From: an uncultured Alphaproteobacteria bacterium
Lineage (GTDB): Bacteria > Pseudomonadota > Alphaproteobacteria > HIMB59 > GCA-002718135
Length of the DNA stretch: 34,528 nt
Assembly: GCA_902512415.1 (NCBI GenBank)
Contig: CABXJB010000008.1
Location: 1 to 34,528, forward strand
Direction of reading: 5' to 3'
In this document: piece after piece, positions 16,324 to 24,349 of the stretch
Numbering within the stretch: position 1 is the stretch's first letter
Layout: the number at the start of each line of letters is the position of its first letter
Notes under the pieces: model-generated
Told to the model about the DNA's origin: nothing
The model's input: only the letters and a program-made list of their open reading frames with translations
Databases searched by the model: none
Translations under genes and position numbers: made by a program

Positions 16324-16872
16324 ATGAAATTAAATATTTCAAATTTACTAACATTAGCAAGGGTCATAGTTATACCCATTATCGTTTTATGCATTTATAT
16401 GAAAAGTCCTTTCTATGGTTGGGTTGCCTTTGTGCTCTTTTGTATAGCAAGCATTACTGATTATTTCGATGGATATATTGCACGAATTAGAAATGAAGTG
16501 ACAAATTTTGGAACATTTCTTGACCCTATAGCGGACAAATTATTAGTAGCATCAGTTATTTTAATTTTAACTTCTAAAGAAGTAATAGCGGATTGGGAAA
16601 CTATTCCAGCTTTAATAATATTGTTAAGAGAGATTGCTGTGTCAGGATTAAGAGAATATTTAGCTAAAATAAAAGTTAGTGTTCCTGTTTCAAGAATTGC
16701 TAAAATTAAAACGGCAATGCAATTAATCGCCCTTGCTTTTTTAATTTTAAGTGAAAGTGGAATAACAATTATTCCTATAATATCTATTGGTAAAATTGCA
16801 CTATGGGTTGCAGGAATGTTAACTTTATATACCGGATACGATTATCTTAAATCAGGATTAAAGCATTTTTAA
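16324..16872 (+). CDS. pgsA: CDP-diacylglycerol-glycerol-3-phosphate 3-phosphatidyltransferase
   Basis: A 182-residue inner-membrane enzyme making phosphatidylglycerophosphate, the precursor of phosphatidylglycerol and cardiolipin. The CDP-alcohol phosphatidyltransferase motif D-G-x2-A-R-x8-G-x3-D-x3-D is exact: D49 G50, A53 R54, G63, D67, D71. Several hydrophobic helices follow. Its stop shares one base with the start of moaD (TAATGA), so the pair is translationally coupled. uvrC-pgsA-moaDE is a familiar alphaproteobacterial order. Confidence 0.95.
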   Translation: MKLNISNLLTLARVIVIPIIVLCIYMKSPFYGWVAFVLFCIASITDYFDGYIARIRNEVTNFGTFLDPIADKLLVASVILILTSKEVIADWETIPALIILLREIAVSGLREYLAKIKVSVPVSRIAKIKTAMQLIALAFLILSESGITIIPIISIGKIALWVAGMLTLYTGYDYLKSGLKHF

Positions 16873-17117
16873 TGAAAATTAAATATTTTGCATGGATTAA
16901 AGAAATAACGAGTCATGAAGAAGAGCAAATAGATTCAAATGAGATAAATAATTTGGATAAATTAAAGATATTTATTATATCAAAATATCCTGATTTAAAA
17001 AAACATCTTGATCAAGAAATTCTAAGATTTGCGGTTAATCAAGATTACGTTGTAGAAAATATTGATTTAAACAAAGATGATGAGATTGCAGTTTTTCCTC
17101 CTGTAAGTGGCGGGTAA
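16872..17117 (+). CDS. moaD: Molybdopterin synthase small subunit (sulfur carrier MoaD)
   Basis: An 81-residue ubiquitin-fold protein ending in PPVSGG; the terminal Gly-Gly is adenylated and converted to thiocarboxylate, which supplies sulfur for molybdopterin. Length is typical. Start and stop each share one base with neighbouring genes (pgsA and moaE), indicating tight coupling. Its presence implies molybdenum-cofactor enzymes elsewhere in the genome. Confidence 0.93.
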   Translation: MKIKYFAWIKEITSHEEEQIDSNEINNLDKLKIFIISKYPDLKKHLDQEILRFAVNQDYVVENIDLNKDDEIAVFPPVSGG

Positions 17118-17533
17118 TGATTAAAATTCAAAAAGAAGACTTTAATTCAGAAGAGGAAATTAATAACATTAAAAAATTATATTCTAACGTAGGTGCAATA
17201 ACATCATTTATAGGATACGTTAGGGATAAAAATAATAATAATAAAGTGCAATCGATTAATTTAGAAGTTTATAAAGATATGGCATATAAACAATTAGAAA
17301 AAATTATTACTAAAGCAAGATCAAAATGGAATCTTATAGATTGTTTGATTATTCATCGATATGGAAAACTAAATATAAATAGCAAAATTGTTTTTGTAAC
17401 TTGCTTCTCAGAACATCGTAATGATAGCTTTGAATCATGTAATTTTATTATGGATTATCTTAAAAAAGACGCGCCATTTTGGAAAAATGAATTTTATGAT
17501 AAAAAAAATGAATGGTTAATTAATTCTAACTAG
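17117..17533 (+). CDS. moaE: Molybdopterin synthase large subunit
   Basis: A 138-residue catalytic subunit that converts precursor Z (cPMP) to molybdopterin with MoaD. Family elements are GAITSFIGYVRDKN, LEVYKDMAYKQLEKI, IIHRYGKL, SEHR at 98-101 and MDYLKKDAPFWKNE, where K123 and a lysine at 129-130 match the essential lysines of E. coli MoaE. It is slightly shorter than the E. coli protein at the C-terminus. The last 8 bases overlap the end of the convergent ilvE gene. Confidence 0.92.
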   Translation: MIKIQKEDFNSEEEINNIKKLYSNVGAITSFIGYVRDKNNNNKVQSINLEVYKDMAYKQLEKIITKARSKWNLIDCLIIHRYGKLNINSKIVFVTCFSEHRNDSFESCNFIMDYLKKDAPFWKNEFYDKKNEWLINSN

Positions 17534-18410
17534 AATTATTGACTAACTCACTAAAATCACTCATAAATTTAAAAGTAGTTGTATTATCACCTGTAGCGAA
17601 ATTCACATTATCTATAGATTTTATTGGAGTAATCTCTGCCGCAGTACCTGTTAAAAAAGCTTCATTATAATTTCCAATTTCATCTGGCATTATATGTCTC
17701 TCAGTAATTTTAAAACCTTGTTCAGTTGTCATTTTAATAACTGCTTGTCGTGTAATTCCATTCAAAAAACAATCTGGAATTGGAGTATGGATATGATTAT
17801 CTTTTATAAAAAAAATATTAGCACCAGTTCCTTCTGCTACGTACCCTCTATAATCTAACATCAAAGCATCATGGTATCCTTTTGATTCTGCAAACTCTTT
17901 TGACATCGTACAAATTATGTAAGGTCCTGAAGCTTTAGCTTCGTACGGAGCTGTATCTGGAGCTGGTCTTTTCCAAGGAGAAGTAATTAGTTTAAGTCCT
18001 GCTTTTCGATCTTCAATTTTAAAATAAGATGCCCAATCATCCCAAACAGCAATTGCTACATTAATATTTGATTTAGTTGTTGATATGCCCATTTGATCAC
18101 CGCCTCTCCAAGCCAAAGGTCTTACATAGCAATCTTTATAATTCATTTTTTTAATTAGCTCTTTTTTTGCGTTATTAATTTGTTCTGCTGAGTAAGGTAT
18201 TACAATACCAATTATTTCTGCTGACTTAAAAAATCTTTTTGTATGTTCTTCAGATTTAAATATATTTCCATTATATGCTCTTTCACCTTCAAAAACTGCA
18301 CTTGCATAATGCAAACCTTGAGAAATAATATGTGAAGTGGCACCTTTCCATGGAATAAAATTGCCATTCATCCATATCCACCCATCTCTGTCTTCAAAAG
18401 ATTTAGTCAT
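17526..18410 (-). CDS. ilvE: Branched-chain amino acid aminotransferase
   Basis: A 294-residue class-IV PLP aminotransferase carrying out the last step of valine, leucine and isoleucine synthesis. GLHYASAVFEGERAY near 32-46, the PLP lysine K159 in YEAKASGPY, and VAEGTGANIFF (E193) are family hallmarks; the C-terminal LTGTAAEITPI segment is also present. AGGAGATTAA directly before the ATG is one of the few strong ribosome sites in the window. It is divergent from the MarR-type regulator across 63 bases and overlaps moaE by 8 bases at its end. Confidence 0.93.
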   Translation of the reverse strand: MTKSFEDRDGWIWMNGNFIPWKGATSHIISQGLHYASAVFEGERAYNGNIFKSEEHTKRFFKSAEIIGIVIPYSAEQINNAKKELIKKMNYKDCYVRPLAWRGGDQMGISTTKSNINVAIAVWDDWASYFKIEDRKAGLKLITSPWKRPAPDTAPYEAKASGPYIICTMSKEFAESKGYHDALMLDYRGYVAEGTGANIFFIKDNHIHTPIPDCFLNGITRQAVIKMTTEQGFKITERHIMPDEIGNYNEAFLTGTAAEITPIKSIDNVNFATGDNTTTFKFMSDFSELVNNSS

Positions 18411-18441
18411 TTAATCTCCTACAAGTCTTTTTTTAATGACA

Positions 18442-18473
18442 ATTGACTATCAGTGATGCATAATTAAGTCAAT
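18442..18473. promoter_or_regulatory. Inverted repeat before the MarR-type regulator gene
   Basis: ATTGACT (18442-18448) and AGTCAAT (18467-18473) are perfect 7-base inverted arms 18 bases apart; the second arm ends at the base before the MarR-type ATG. MarR-family proteins often repress their own genes by binding such sites, so this could be an autoregulatory operator, also reaching the divergent ilvE promoter. Both arms also resemble the TTGACA -35 element, which may be their real meaning. Confidence 0.4.
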
Positions 18474-18959
18474 ATGGCTGACCTAAATAATTTAATATCT
18501 CCCTTTTTTTTAAATGACAAAGAAATTAAAAAAGTAATAGAGTTGATTTTCTTTTCTTATAGGGATTTTACAGCAGGACCTGACAAAATTCTTGAAAAAC
18601 TTAGTTTTGGACGAGCTCATCATCGGGCAATTTATTTTGTTGGAAAAAAAAATAACATTACAATCAAAGAACTTCTTGGAGTATTAAAGATAACAAAGCA
18701 AAGCTTATCAAGAGTATTGAATCAATTAGTCAAAGAAGGATTTATAGTTGTATCAACTGGTTTAGATAAAAGAACAAAAACTCTATCGTTGACAAATAAT
18801 GGAAAAAATCTTGAGAATGAACTGTCAACAATTCAGATAAATAAAATTAAAAAAGTTATAAATAATTTTAATCATGAAGACATTAATGGTTTCAAAAAAA
18901 TTCTATATGAAATGATTGAAGCTGATAATAAAAAAACTTTTCAAGATTTAAATGCATGA
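18474..18959 (+). CDS. petP: MarR-family transcriptional regulator (PetP-like)
   Basis: A 161-residue winged-helix regulator. The helix-turn-helix lies around TIKELLGVLKITKQSLSRVL (about 60-79), followed by the wing STGLDKRTKTLSLTNNG. In alphaproteobacteria a MarR protein (PetP) directly precedes an OmpR-type regulator (PetR) and the pair is genetically linked to cytochrome bc1; the same order occurs here, with petABC about 10 kb away. The symbol is given on that context and is tentative. Its stop overlaps the response-regulator start by four bases. Confidence 0.75.
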   Translation: MADLNNLISPFFLNDKEIKKVIELIFFSYRDFTAGPDKILEKLSFGRAHHRAIYFVGKKNNITIKELLGVLKITKQSLSRVLNQLVKEGFIVVSTGLDKRTKTLSLTNNGKNLENELSTIQINKIKKVINNFNHEDINGFKKILYEMIEADNKKTFQDLNA

Positions 18960-19642
18960 TAATGAAGAAAACAATTCTTTTAGTGGATGATGATCAAAGA
19001 TTAAGAGAGCTATTAAAAGATTATTTACATGAAAAAAAATTTCAAGTATTTACTTCTCAAGATTTTACTGAAGCTAAAGAAATTTTAGATTTTTTTTTAT
19101 TTGATTTAATTATTTTAGATAGAATGATGCCAAGTGGTGATGGAATGGATTTAATTAAACATATAAAAAAAGCTTCAAAAACACCAGTCATCATGCTGAC
19201 TGCTATGGGTGAAGATAATCAAAAAATAGAGGGATTAAAAACAGGAACTGATGATTATCTATCCAAACCTTTTGAGCCAGAAGAATTATATCTTCGCATT
19301 CAAAATTTATTAAAATTATATGAAAATATTAATCAAGGTGAATTACTTATTAATTTTGGAAATTATATTTATGATACAAAAGCTAATTCACTTAAATTCA
19401 ACAATGAAAACGTATATCTGACAGAGGGTGAAAATAGTTTATTATTAAAACTTATAAATAATAGGAATGACACTCTTTCAAGAGAGGAATTAGCAGAGAA
19501 AGAATTTGATGAGAGTGAATTGAGAAAAGTTGATGTTGGGATAACTAGACTTAGACAAAAAATCGAAAAAGTCCCCAAACAACCGCAGCATATTAAAACT
19601 ATTAGAGGAAAAGGCTATATGCTTATCTGTAAAGAAATATGA
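18956..19642 (+). CDS. petR: OmpR-family response regulator (PetR-like)
   Basis: A 228-residue two-component regulator. The receiver domain has the acidic pocket D11-D13, phospho-acceptor D55 (LIILDRMMP), T82 and K104 (DDYLSKPFEP). A C-terminal winged helix (about 130-226) ends with VGITRLRQKIEK and IKTIRGKGYML. All key residues are intact. The ATGA overlaps at both ends with the MarR gene and the kinase gene indicate a single coupled operon; the downstream kinase is the obvious partner. An ATG two codons in is an alternative start. Confidence 0.88.
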   Translation: MIMKKTILLVDDDQRLRELLKDYLHEKKFQVFTSQDFTEAKEILDFFLFDLIILDRMMPSGDGMDLIKHIKKASKTPVIMLTAMGEDNQKIEGLKTGTDDYLSKPFEPEELYLRIQNLLKLYENINQGELLINFGNYIYDTKANSLKFNNENVYLTEGENSLLLKLINNRNDTLSREELAEKEFDESELRKVDVGITRLRQKIEKVPKQPQHIKTIRGKGYMLICKEI

Positions 19643-20934
19643 TTATTAGAAAGATACTTCCGATTTCATTATTAGGTCGATCTATAATAATTATATTTAT
19701 GCCAATATTCTTATTAGTAATTATCACATCAATAATTTTTTATCAGACTTCTTGGAACATAATCTCTAAAAGATTAACTGAGTCAGTAGTAGCTGATATT
19801 AATGTCATCGTTAAATTAATAAATAAAGATTTAGAAAACGAAGCAGTTAGTATCGCTAAAGAAGATTTTAAAATGAATATTAACATTCAACAAAATTCTA
19901 AAATTAATAACATTATTTTTATAAAACAAAGAGGAATCTTATCTAAAAGACTAAAACAAGCATTAATTAATATAAATAAACCTTTTACTTATGATTTAAG
20001 CAATATTGATAAGGGTGTAAAGATCGTCATTCAACTAGATAAAGATTTGCTTTTAATAAATGTTGATAAAGATAGATTGTATAGTGAGACAGCTTTTGTT
20101 TTCTTATTATGGATGATCTTTGCTTCTATATTATTACTTATTTTATCATATTTTTTTATGAATAAACAGATAAGACCTCTGAAAAGATTATCAATCATTG
20201 CTGAGACCTTTGGTAGAGGATTAGATGCCCCAGAGTTAGAATCAGCTGGTGCTTCTGAAATTAGACAAACAGCAAATGCATTTAATCAAATGCGTACACG
20301 TATTAAGAGATTTTTAAAACAAAGAACTGATATGCTTGCAGGGGTTAGTCATGATCTTAGGACGCCTTTGACTAGAATGAAACTTCAGCTTTCTCTTTTA
20401 AAAGATGAAAAAGCAAAAAAAGAACTTGAGTTAGATATCAATGAAATGACAGCAATGCTTGATAGTTATGTTAGTTTTGTAAGATCTGAAGCGCCTGAAC
20501 CTATAGAAAATATAAATTTAAATAAATTATTAAAAGAAATAATTAGCAATATAAATAAAGAAAAAATACAAGTATATTTAAATGAAAAAAATATCGTTCG
20601 AACCTCAGCAAGGCCTTTGCAAATAAAAAGAGCATTTCAAAACATCATTGACAACTCAATCCGTTATTCAGATAAATTAAATATTGAGATTTTAACTAAT
20701 GATGAGGGATGTTACATTTTATTTGAAGATAACGGACCTGGTATACCAAATAAAAACTATGAAGATGTGTTTAAGCCTTTTTTTACTCTTGATCCTTCAC
20801 GCAATAAACTAAAAGGAGAGAGTGGTTTGGGATTAGCAATAACAAGAGATATTATAAGATCACACGGTGGAGAGATCAGACTTGATAAGTCTAAATTGGG
20901 AGGATTGAAAACAATATTTCACCTACCTATTTAA
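19639..20934 (+). CDS. EnvZ-like sensor histidine kinase
   Basis: A 431-residue membrane kinase. Two transmembrane helices (about 14-36 and 152-174) flank a periplasmic sensor of roughly 115 residues; a HAMP linker follows (NKQIRPLKRLSIIAE). The phospho-acceptor is H238 in GVSHDLRTPLTRMK. The ATPase domain shows the N box (NIIDNSIRYS), FEDNGPGIP and GESGLGLAI. Genome streamlining usually leaves very few such systems, so this one is probably a general envelope or redox sensor; the signal is unknown. Its end overlaps convergent csaA by four bases. Confidence 0.88.
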   Translation: MIIRKILPISLLGRSIIIIFMPIFLLVIITSIIFYQTSWNIISKRLTESVVADINVIVKLINKDLENEAVSIAKEDFKMNINIQQNSKINNIIFIKQRGILSKRLKQALININKPFTYDLSNIDKGVKIVIQLDKDLLLINVDKDRLYSETAFVFLLWMIFASILLLILSYFFMNKQIRPLKRLSIIAETFGRGLDAPELESAGASEIRQTANAFNQMRTRIKRFLKQRTDMLAGVSHDLRTPLTRMKLQLSLLKDEKAKKELELDINEMTAMLDSYVSFVRSEAPEPIENINLNKLLKEIISNINKEKIQVYLNEKNIVRTSARPLQIKRAFQNIIDNSIRYSDKLNIEILTNDEGCYILFEDNGPGIPNKNYEDVFKPFFTLDPSRNKLKGESGLGLAITRDIIRSHGGEIRLDKSKLGGLKTIFHLPI

Positions 20935-21272
20935 TAAAGCTTCCCACCGTTTGCCACTTCCATATCTGGACTTATTAAAATTGGCTCACCATTATGATCA
21001 GGAAATCCGAGAACTAATACTTCGGAGATTAAATTACCAATTTGCTTTTGAGGAAAATTAATAACTGCTGCTATCTGTTTATGGATTAATTGTTCTGCTT
21101 TATAATTTTTTGTTAATTGAGCTGAACTTTTTCTAATTCCAATCTCTTCTCCAAAATTAATTTTCAATACGATTGATGGATTCTGCAGTTTATCATTTAA
21201 ATCTGCAGATATTATAGTCCCTACCCTAATCTCTATTTTTGCAAATTCTGAATAATTTATTAAATCTTTCAT
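20931..21272 (-). CDS. csaA: tRNA-binding-domain protein, CsaA type
   Basis: A 113-residue single OB-fold protein of the EMAP II/Trbp111 tRNA-binding group. FAKIEIRVGTIISAD at the N-terminus, GIRKSSAQLTKNY in the middle and EVLVLGFPDHNG then DMEVANGGKLY at the end are CsaA features. B. subtilis CsaA has chaperone-like activity; the role in proteobacteria is unclear. It starts four bases inside the end of the COQ9-like gene, indicating coupling. Confidence 0.85.
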   Translation of the reverse strand: MKDLINYSEFAKIEIRVGTIISADLNDKLQNPSIVLKINFGEEIGIRKSSAQLTKNYKAEQLIHKQIAAVINFPQKQIGNLISEVLVLGFPDHNGEPILISPDMEVANGGKLY

Positions 21273-21814
21273 AAAAATAACTTAACAAACTTTTCTGATT
21301 GATCTAAGTTTTTATCAAGTGCAGTCATAGTTTTTTCTAAGGATGAATTTTTATCATCCATCCATTGAAAAAAAGTCACAAAATATACTAACATTAAACC
21401 TTTTAATCTGATTGTTCCTTTTAAACCATTAACATTATACTTTGACAACTCAGCAGTTACGATCATACTTTCTAGAAATGAGGGAAGTAACTTAATAAAA
21501 TATTGAGGTTTTTTTTTAAAAACTTTGTAAATTTCTAAAAATGATTTTCTATTTAATTGTAATATATCAAATCGTGCCATTAAAACTTCAAATAGCATAT
21601 CTTTAGTGGAAGAGTTTTCAATAGATCTTATTTTTTTAATCAACATATTATCAACGTATCTATTAATATTTTTAAGCAAATCAAATTTTGAATTAATATC
21701 AATATGTTTATTTTTATTATTTTTTAAAGCTTGATCTAAAGACAGGGCACTCCAAGATTTTTTTTTTAAAATATCTAGAGTTTGTTGAGCAATTTTTTTT
21801 TCGCACTCAATCAT
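21269..21814 (-). CDS. COQ9-family protein (ubiquinone biosynthesis-associated, TetR-like fold)
   Basis: A 181-residue protein. The stretch TKDMLFEVLMARFDILQLNR (about 69-88) matches the hallmark of alphaproteobacterial COQ9 homologues, as do TFFQWMDDKN and LEKTMTALDKNLDQSEKF near the end. Mitochondrial COQ9 binds lipids and presents quinone intermediates to COQ7; the bacterial protein is expected to help ubiquinone synthesis but is less studied. The N-terminus has the helical look of a TetR-type fold, without a convincing DNA-binding motif. Its ATG follows the proC stop at once, and csaA overlaps its end. Confidence 0.75.
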   Translation of the reverse strand: MIECEKKIAQQTLDILKKKSWSALSLDQALKNNKNKHIDINSKFDLLKNINRYVDNMLIKKIRSIENSSTKDMLFEVLMARFDILQLNRKSFLEIYKVFKKKPQYFIKLLPSFLESMIVTAELSKYNVNGLKGTIRLKGLMLVYFVTFFQWMDDKNSSLEKTMTALDKNLDQSEKFVKLFL

Positions 21815-22627
21815 TTATTTCTTTCCTAGCTTAAAAGCTCTCTTATAAGCACTTAAAAAAGTATTGTACATTATCTGATTGATATTATTTTTTTTAAGAA
21901 CTTTTATTCCAGCTTCTGTTGTACCTCCTTTGACAGCAATTGAGTTAGCTAAATCACTTGGCTCTTTTTTAGTTTTTTCCATTAATTTAGCTGAGCCTAA
22001 TATAGTTGATAAAACTATTTCTCTTGATATTGATTTTGAGAAACCAATTTGTTGAGATGCTTTTTCAAAAGCATCAATTAAGGTAAAAACATAACCTGGA
22101 CCGCTTCCCGATATAGCAGTCGCCTTATCAATCTCTATTTCATTTTGTAACCAAATAATTTTACCAACTTTTATAAAAAGATCATCAATAATTTTTTTAT
22201 TATTCTTACTAAAATTTTTATTTGATACAAAACAGCTAACACCTTCATTTATTAATGCGGGCATGTTTGGCATTACTCTAACTATTTGAATGGCATTTTT
22301 AATATTTTTTTTAAAAAAACTGATTTTTTTCCCAGCAACAATACTTGCAATGACACAGTTTTTTTTAAATTCAAAATTTTGATATTCACTTACAACTTTT
22401 TTAGCAACTTGAGGTTTGATTGCAAAAATAATTATATCAAAATCTTTAATCTGACTTTGATTTAGTTTTTTATCAAAAAATTGTATTTTTTTTTTAGAAT
22501 ATTTTTTTTTTAATTCATTATAATTAAAAGGATCAACAACTGTAAAAGAATAAGATTTTAAGTCCATCCATGCATTTAAAAGAGCTGAACCCATATGTCC
22601 GCATCCAACTAAAAGAATTTTTCTCAT
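21815..22627 (-). CDS. proC: Pyrroline-5-carboxylate reductase
   Basis: A 270-residue NAD(P)-dependent enzyme for the last step of proline synthesis. The Rossmann motif GCGHMGSALLNAW is at the start, IIFAIKPQ near 71-78, VRVMPNMPALINEG near 116-129, and the C-terminal substrate and dimer region GSGPGYVFTLIDAFEKA with KGGTTEAGI. The usual SPGGTT reads VKGGTT here, a mild deviation. Length is normal. Second-last of a minus-strand series with a YbjN-domain gene upstream. Confidence 0.93.
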   Translation of the reverse strand: MRKILLVGCGHMGSALLNAWMDLKSYSFTVVDPFNYNELKKKYSKKKIQFFDKKLNQSQIKDFDIIIFAIKPQVAKKVVSEYQNFEFKKNCVIASIVAGKKISFFKKNIKNAIQIVRVMPNMPALINEGVSCFVSNKNFSKNNKKIIDDLFIKVGKIIWLQNEIEIDKATAISGSGPGYVFTLIDAFEKASQQIGFSKSISREIVLSTILGSAKLMEKTKKEPSDLANSIAVKGGTTEAGIKVLKKNNINQIMYNTFLSAYKRAFKLGKK

Positions 22628-22671
22628 TTATTAATATTTAATTATACTTTTTAGAAAAAAAAAATAGTTTT

Positions 22672-23160
22672 TTAGGCAGTGCCAATTACTTCAAAATTTG
22701 CAAATACTAATGATTTAGATGGCAGAATATCATCGAACAGTACTTGTTGAAATGATGGGTAGTATTTTTCACATTCATAGATAGAAATATCCACTAAGTT
22801 CTCTAGATTTTTATGTAAAAAATCATTATCTGAGCTGGAAAATAAAGTATGTCGAAAAGCCGGTATGCCATTCTTGCTTGTTATATCAAAATGTCCAATC
22901 CATAATTTTTCATTTATTAAGCCAATTAATTCATAAGCTTTAGAAAGTTTTAATTGAGGAAATTTTAAATCAAAAGTAACAGTAAAGCTCATTGCTCTAA
23001 CATTCTCTGACCAAGTAAAATACAATCTATATTGGCACCATTTTGAGGCTATATCAGCAACTAATTCGTAATCATCAGCCCTGCTAAAGCTCCATTTTTT
23101 TTGGTAAATTACATCCTCTACTATATCAATAGGATTTAAAGGTATATTTTCTATATCCAT
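22672..23160 (-). CDS. YbjN-domain protein
   Basis: A 162-residue protein related to type III secretion chaperone-like YbjN proteins. WSFSRADDYELVADIASKW (23-41), the run of MSFTVTFDLKFP, and LIGLINEKLWIGHFDI with SSSDNDFLHKNLENLVD match the alphaproteobacterial form that is regularly found next to proC. Function is not known; E. coli YbjN affects stress tolerance and motility. No membrane segment or signal peptide. Confidence 0.8.
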   Translation of the reverse strand: MDIENIPLNPIDIVEDVIYQKKWSFSRADDYELVADIASKWCQYRLYFTWSENVRAMSFTVTFDLKFPQLKLSKAYELIGLINEKLWIGHFDITSKNGIPAFRHTLFSSSDNDFLHKNLENLVDISIYECEKYYPSFQQVLFDDILPSKSLVFANFEVIGTA

Positions 23161-23274
23161 ACTCTATGTAGTGCAAATATTTTAAATGCTACTATATTTA
23201 GATACTAAATTATTAACTAGTTTCGCAAGTCAAATAAAAGTAATAATCAAAAAAAGGTGGATAATTCTTATTTT

Positions 23275-23547
23275 TTAGGCCTTTTTTTTCTTTTTAATAG
23301 ATTTTTTCTTTCTAATTATCTGTTTTTTTTGGGATTTTTTAAGTTTTTCATTTTCTATTAGCATTTTTTGAACCATTTTCTTCAAAACATCAAATTCATC
23401 CCTTTTTACCAAATTCATTTTATTTATAATATTATTAACTCTAAGAGAAACAAGTGTTTCTATTTCTTTTTTTAAACTAGAAAATGTACTCATTGCATCA
23501 ACAGCAATTTTTGATAAGTCAGATAAAATTTTGCTCTTATTAACCAT
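23275..23547 (-). CDS. ubiK: Ubiquinone biosynthesis accessory factor UbiK (BMFP/YqiC family)
   Basis: A 90-residue, highly charged protein: an N-terminal amphipathic helix (KILSDLSKIAVDAMSTFSSL), a central coiled coil with the family stretch VKRDEFDVLKKMVQKM, then a lysine-rich tail (about 70-90). Most BMFP proteins have the form LVxREEFDVxxxM with a Lys/Ala tail. UbiK helps late ubiquinone-forming steps at the membrane. The divergent lgt ATG is only 25 bases away, so their promoters must overlap. A COQ9-like gene on the same strand suggests a small quinone-related cluster. Confidence 0.8.
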   Translation of the reverse strand: MVNKSKILSDLSKIAVDAMSTFSSLKKEIETLVSLRVNNIINKMNLVKRDEFDVLKKMVQKMLIENEKLKKSQKKQIIRKKKSIKKKKKA

Positions 23548-23572
23548 AATATAATAAGTTATTTAAAACATA

Positions 23573-24349
23573 ATGATTTTTATTCAACCCTCAATAAACC
23601 CTGTTATTGTATCATTAGGTTTTATTGACATTCGTTGGTACAGTTTAGCGTATATTTTTGCATTTATACTTGGTTCGATTTTCATCAAAAAATTGAATAG
23701 GAGCTCATATAAACTATTATCTGATTTTCAAATTGATAAATTTTTCGTATGGGCTGTCATAGGGGTGATTATTGGAGGAAGAATTGGTTATGTCTTTTTT
23801 TATCAAACTAATTTATTTATTTCTAAGCCATTATACATACTAGAAATTTGGAATGGAGGAATGTCTTTTCATGGGGGGTTAATTGGAATGATTTTTTCCA
23901 TTTACCTTTTCTCCATAAAGCACAATATACGATTCTTTTATTTATCTGATTTAGTATCGTTAGTTGCACCTATTGGTTTATTTCTAGGAAGAATTTCTAA
24001 TTTCATTAATACTGAACTATATGGGAGGATCACTGACTTTCCTTTTGCAATTATATATCCTCTCATCGATAATAATCCAAGACATCCTTCACAATTATAT
24101 GAAGCATTATTTGAGGGAGTAATATTATTTTTAATTTTGTTTATTTATTTTAACACAAAATCAAAGCAATATTTGATTGGTAATATAAGCGCATTATTTT
24201 TAATTTTTTATTCTATTTTTAGATTTCTTATTGAGTATTTAAGAGAGCCTGATTATCATTTGGGTTTTGTATTTTATTATTTCTCTATGGGACAGCTTTT
24301 ATGTATTCCTCTTTTTTTCGCTGGTTTAATAATTTTTGTTCGTAAATGA
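23573..24349 (+). CDS. lgt: Prolipoprotein diacylglyceryl transferase
   Basis: A 258-residue polytopic inner-membrane enzyme that adds diacylglycerol to the lipobox cysteine of lipoproteins. The signature GRISNFINTELYGR (about 139-152), HGGLIGM near 101-107, HPSQLYEA and RFLIEYLREPD are conserved. Length is slightly shorter than E. coli Lgt. The stop overlaps the next start by four bases. Confidence 0.95.
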   Translation: MIFIQPSINPVIVSLGFIDIRWYSLAYIFAFILGSIFIKKLNRSSYKLLSDFQIDKFFVWAVIGVIIGGRIGYVFFYQTNLFISKPLYILEIWNGGMSFHGGLIGMIFSIYLFSIKHNIRFFYLSDLVSLVAPIGLFLGRISNFINTELYGRITDFPFAIIYPLIDNNPRHPSQLYEALFEGVILFLILFIYFNTKSKQYLIGNISALFLIFYSIFRFLIEYLREPDYHLGFVFYYFSMGQLLCIPLFFAGLIIFVRK

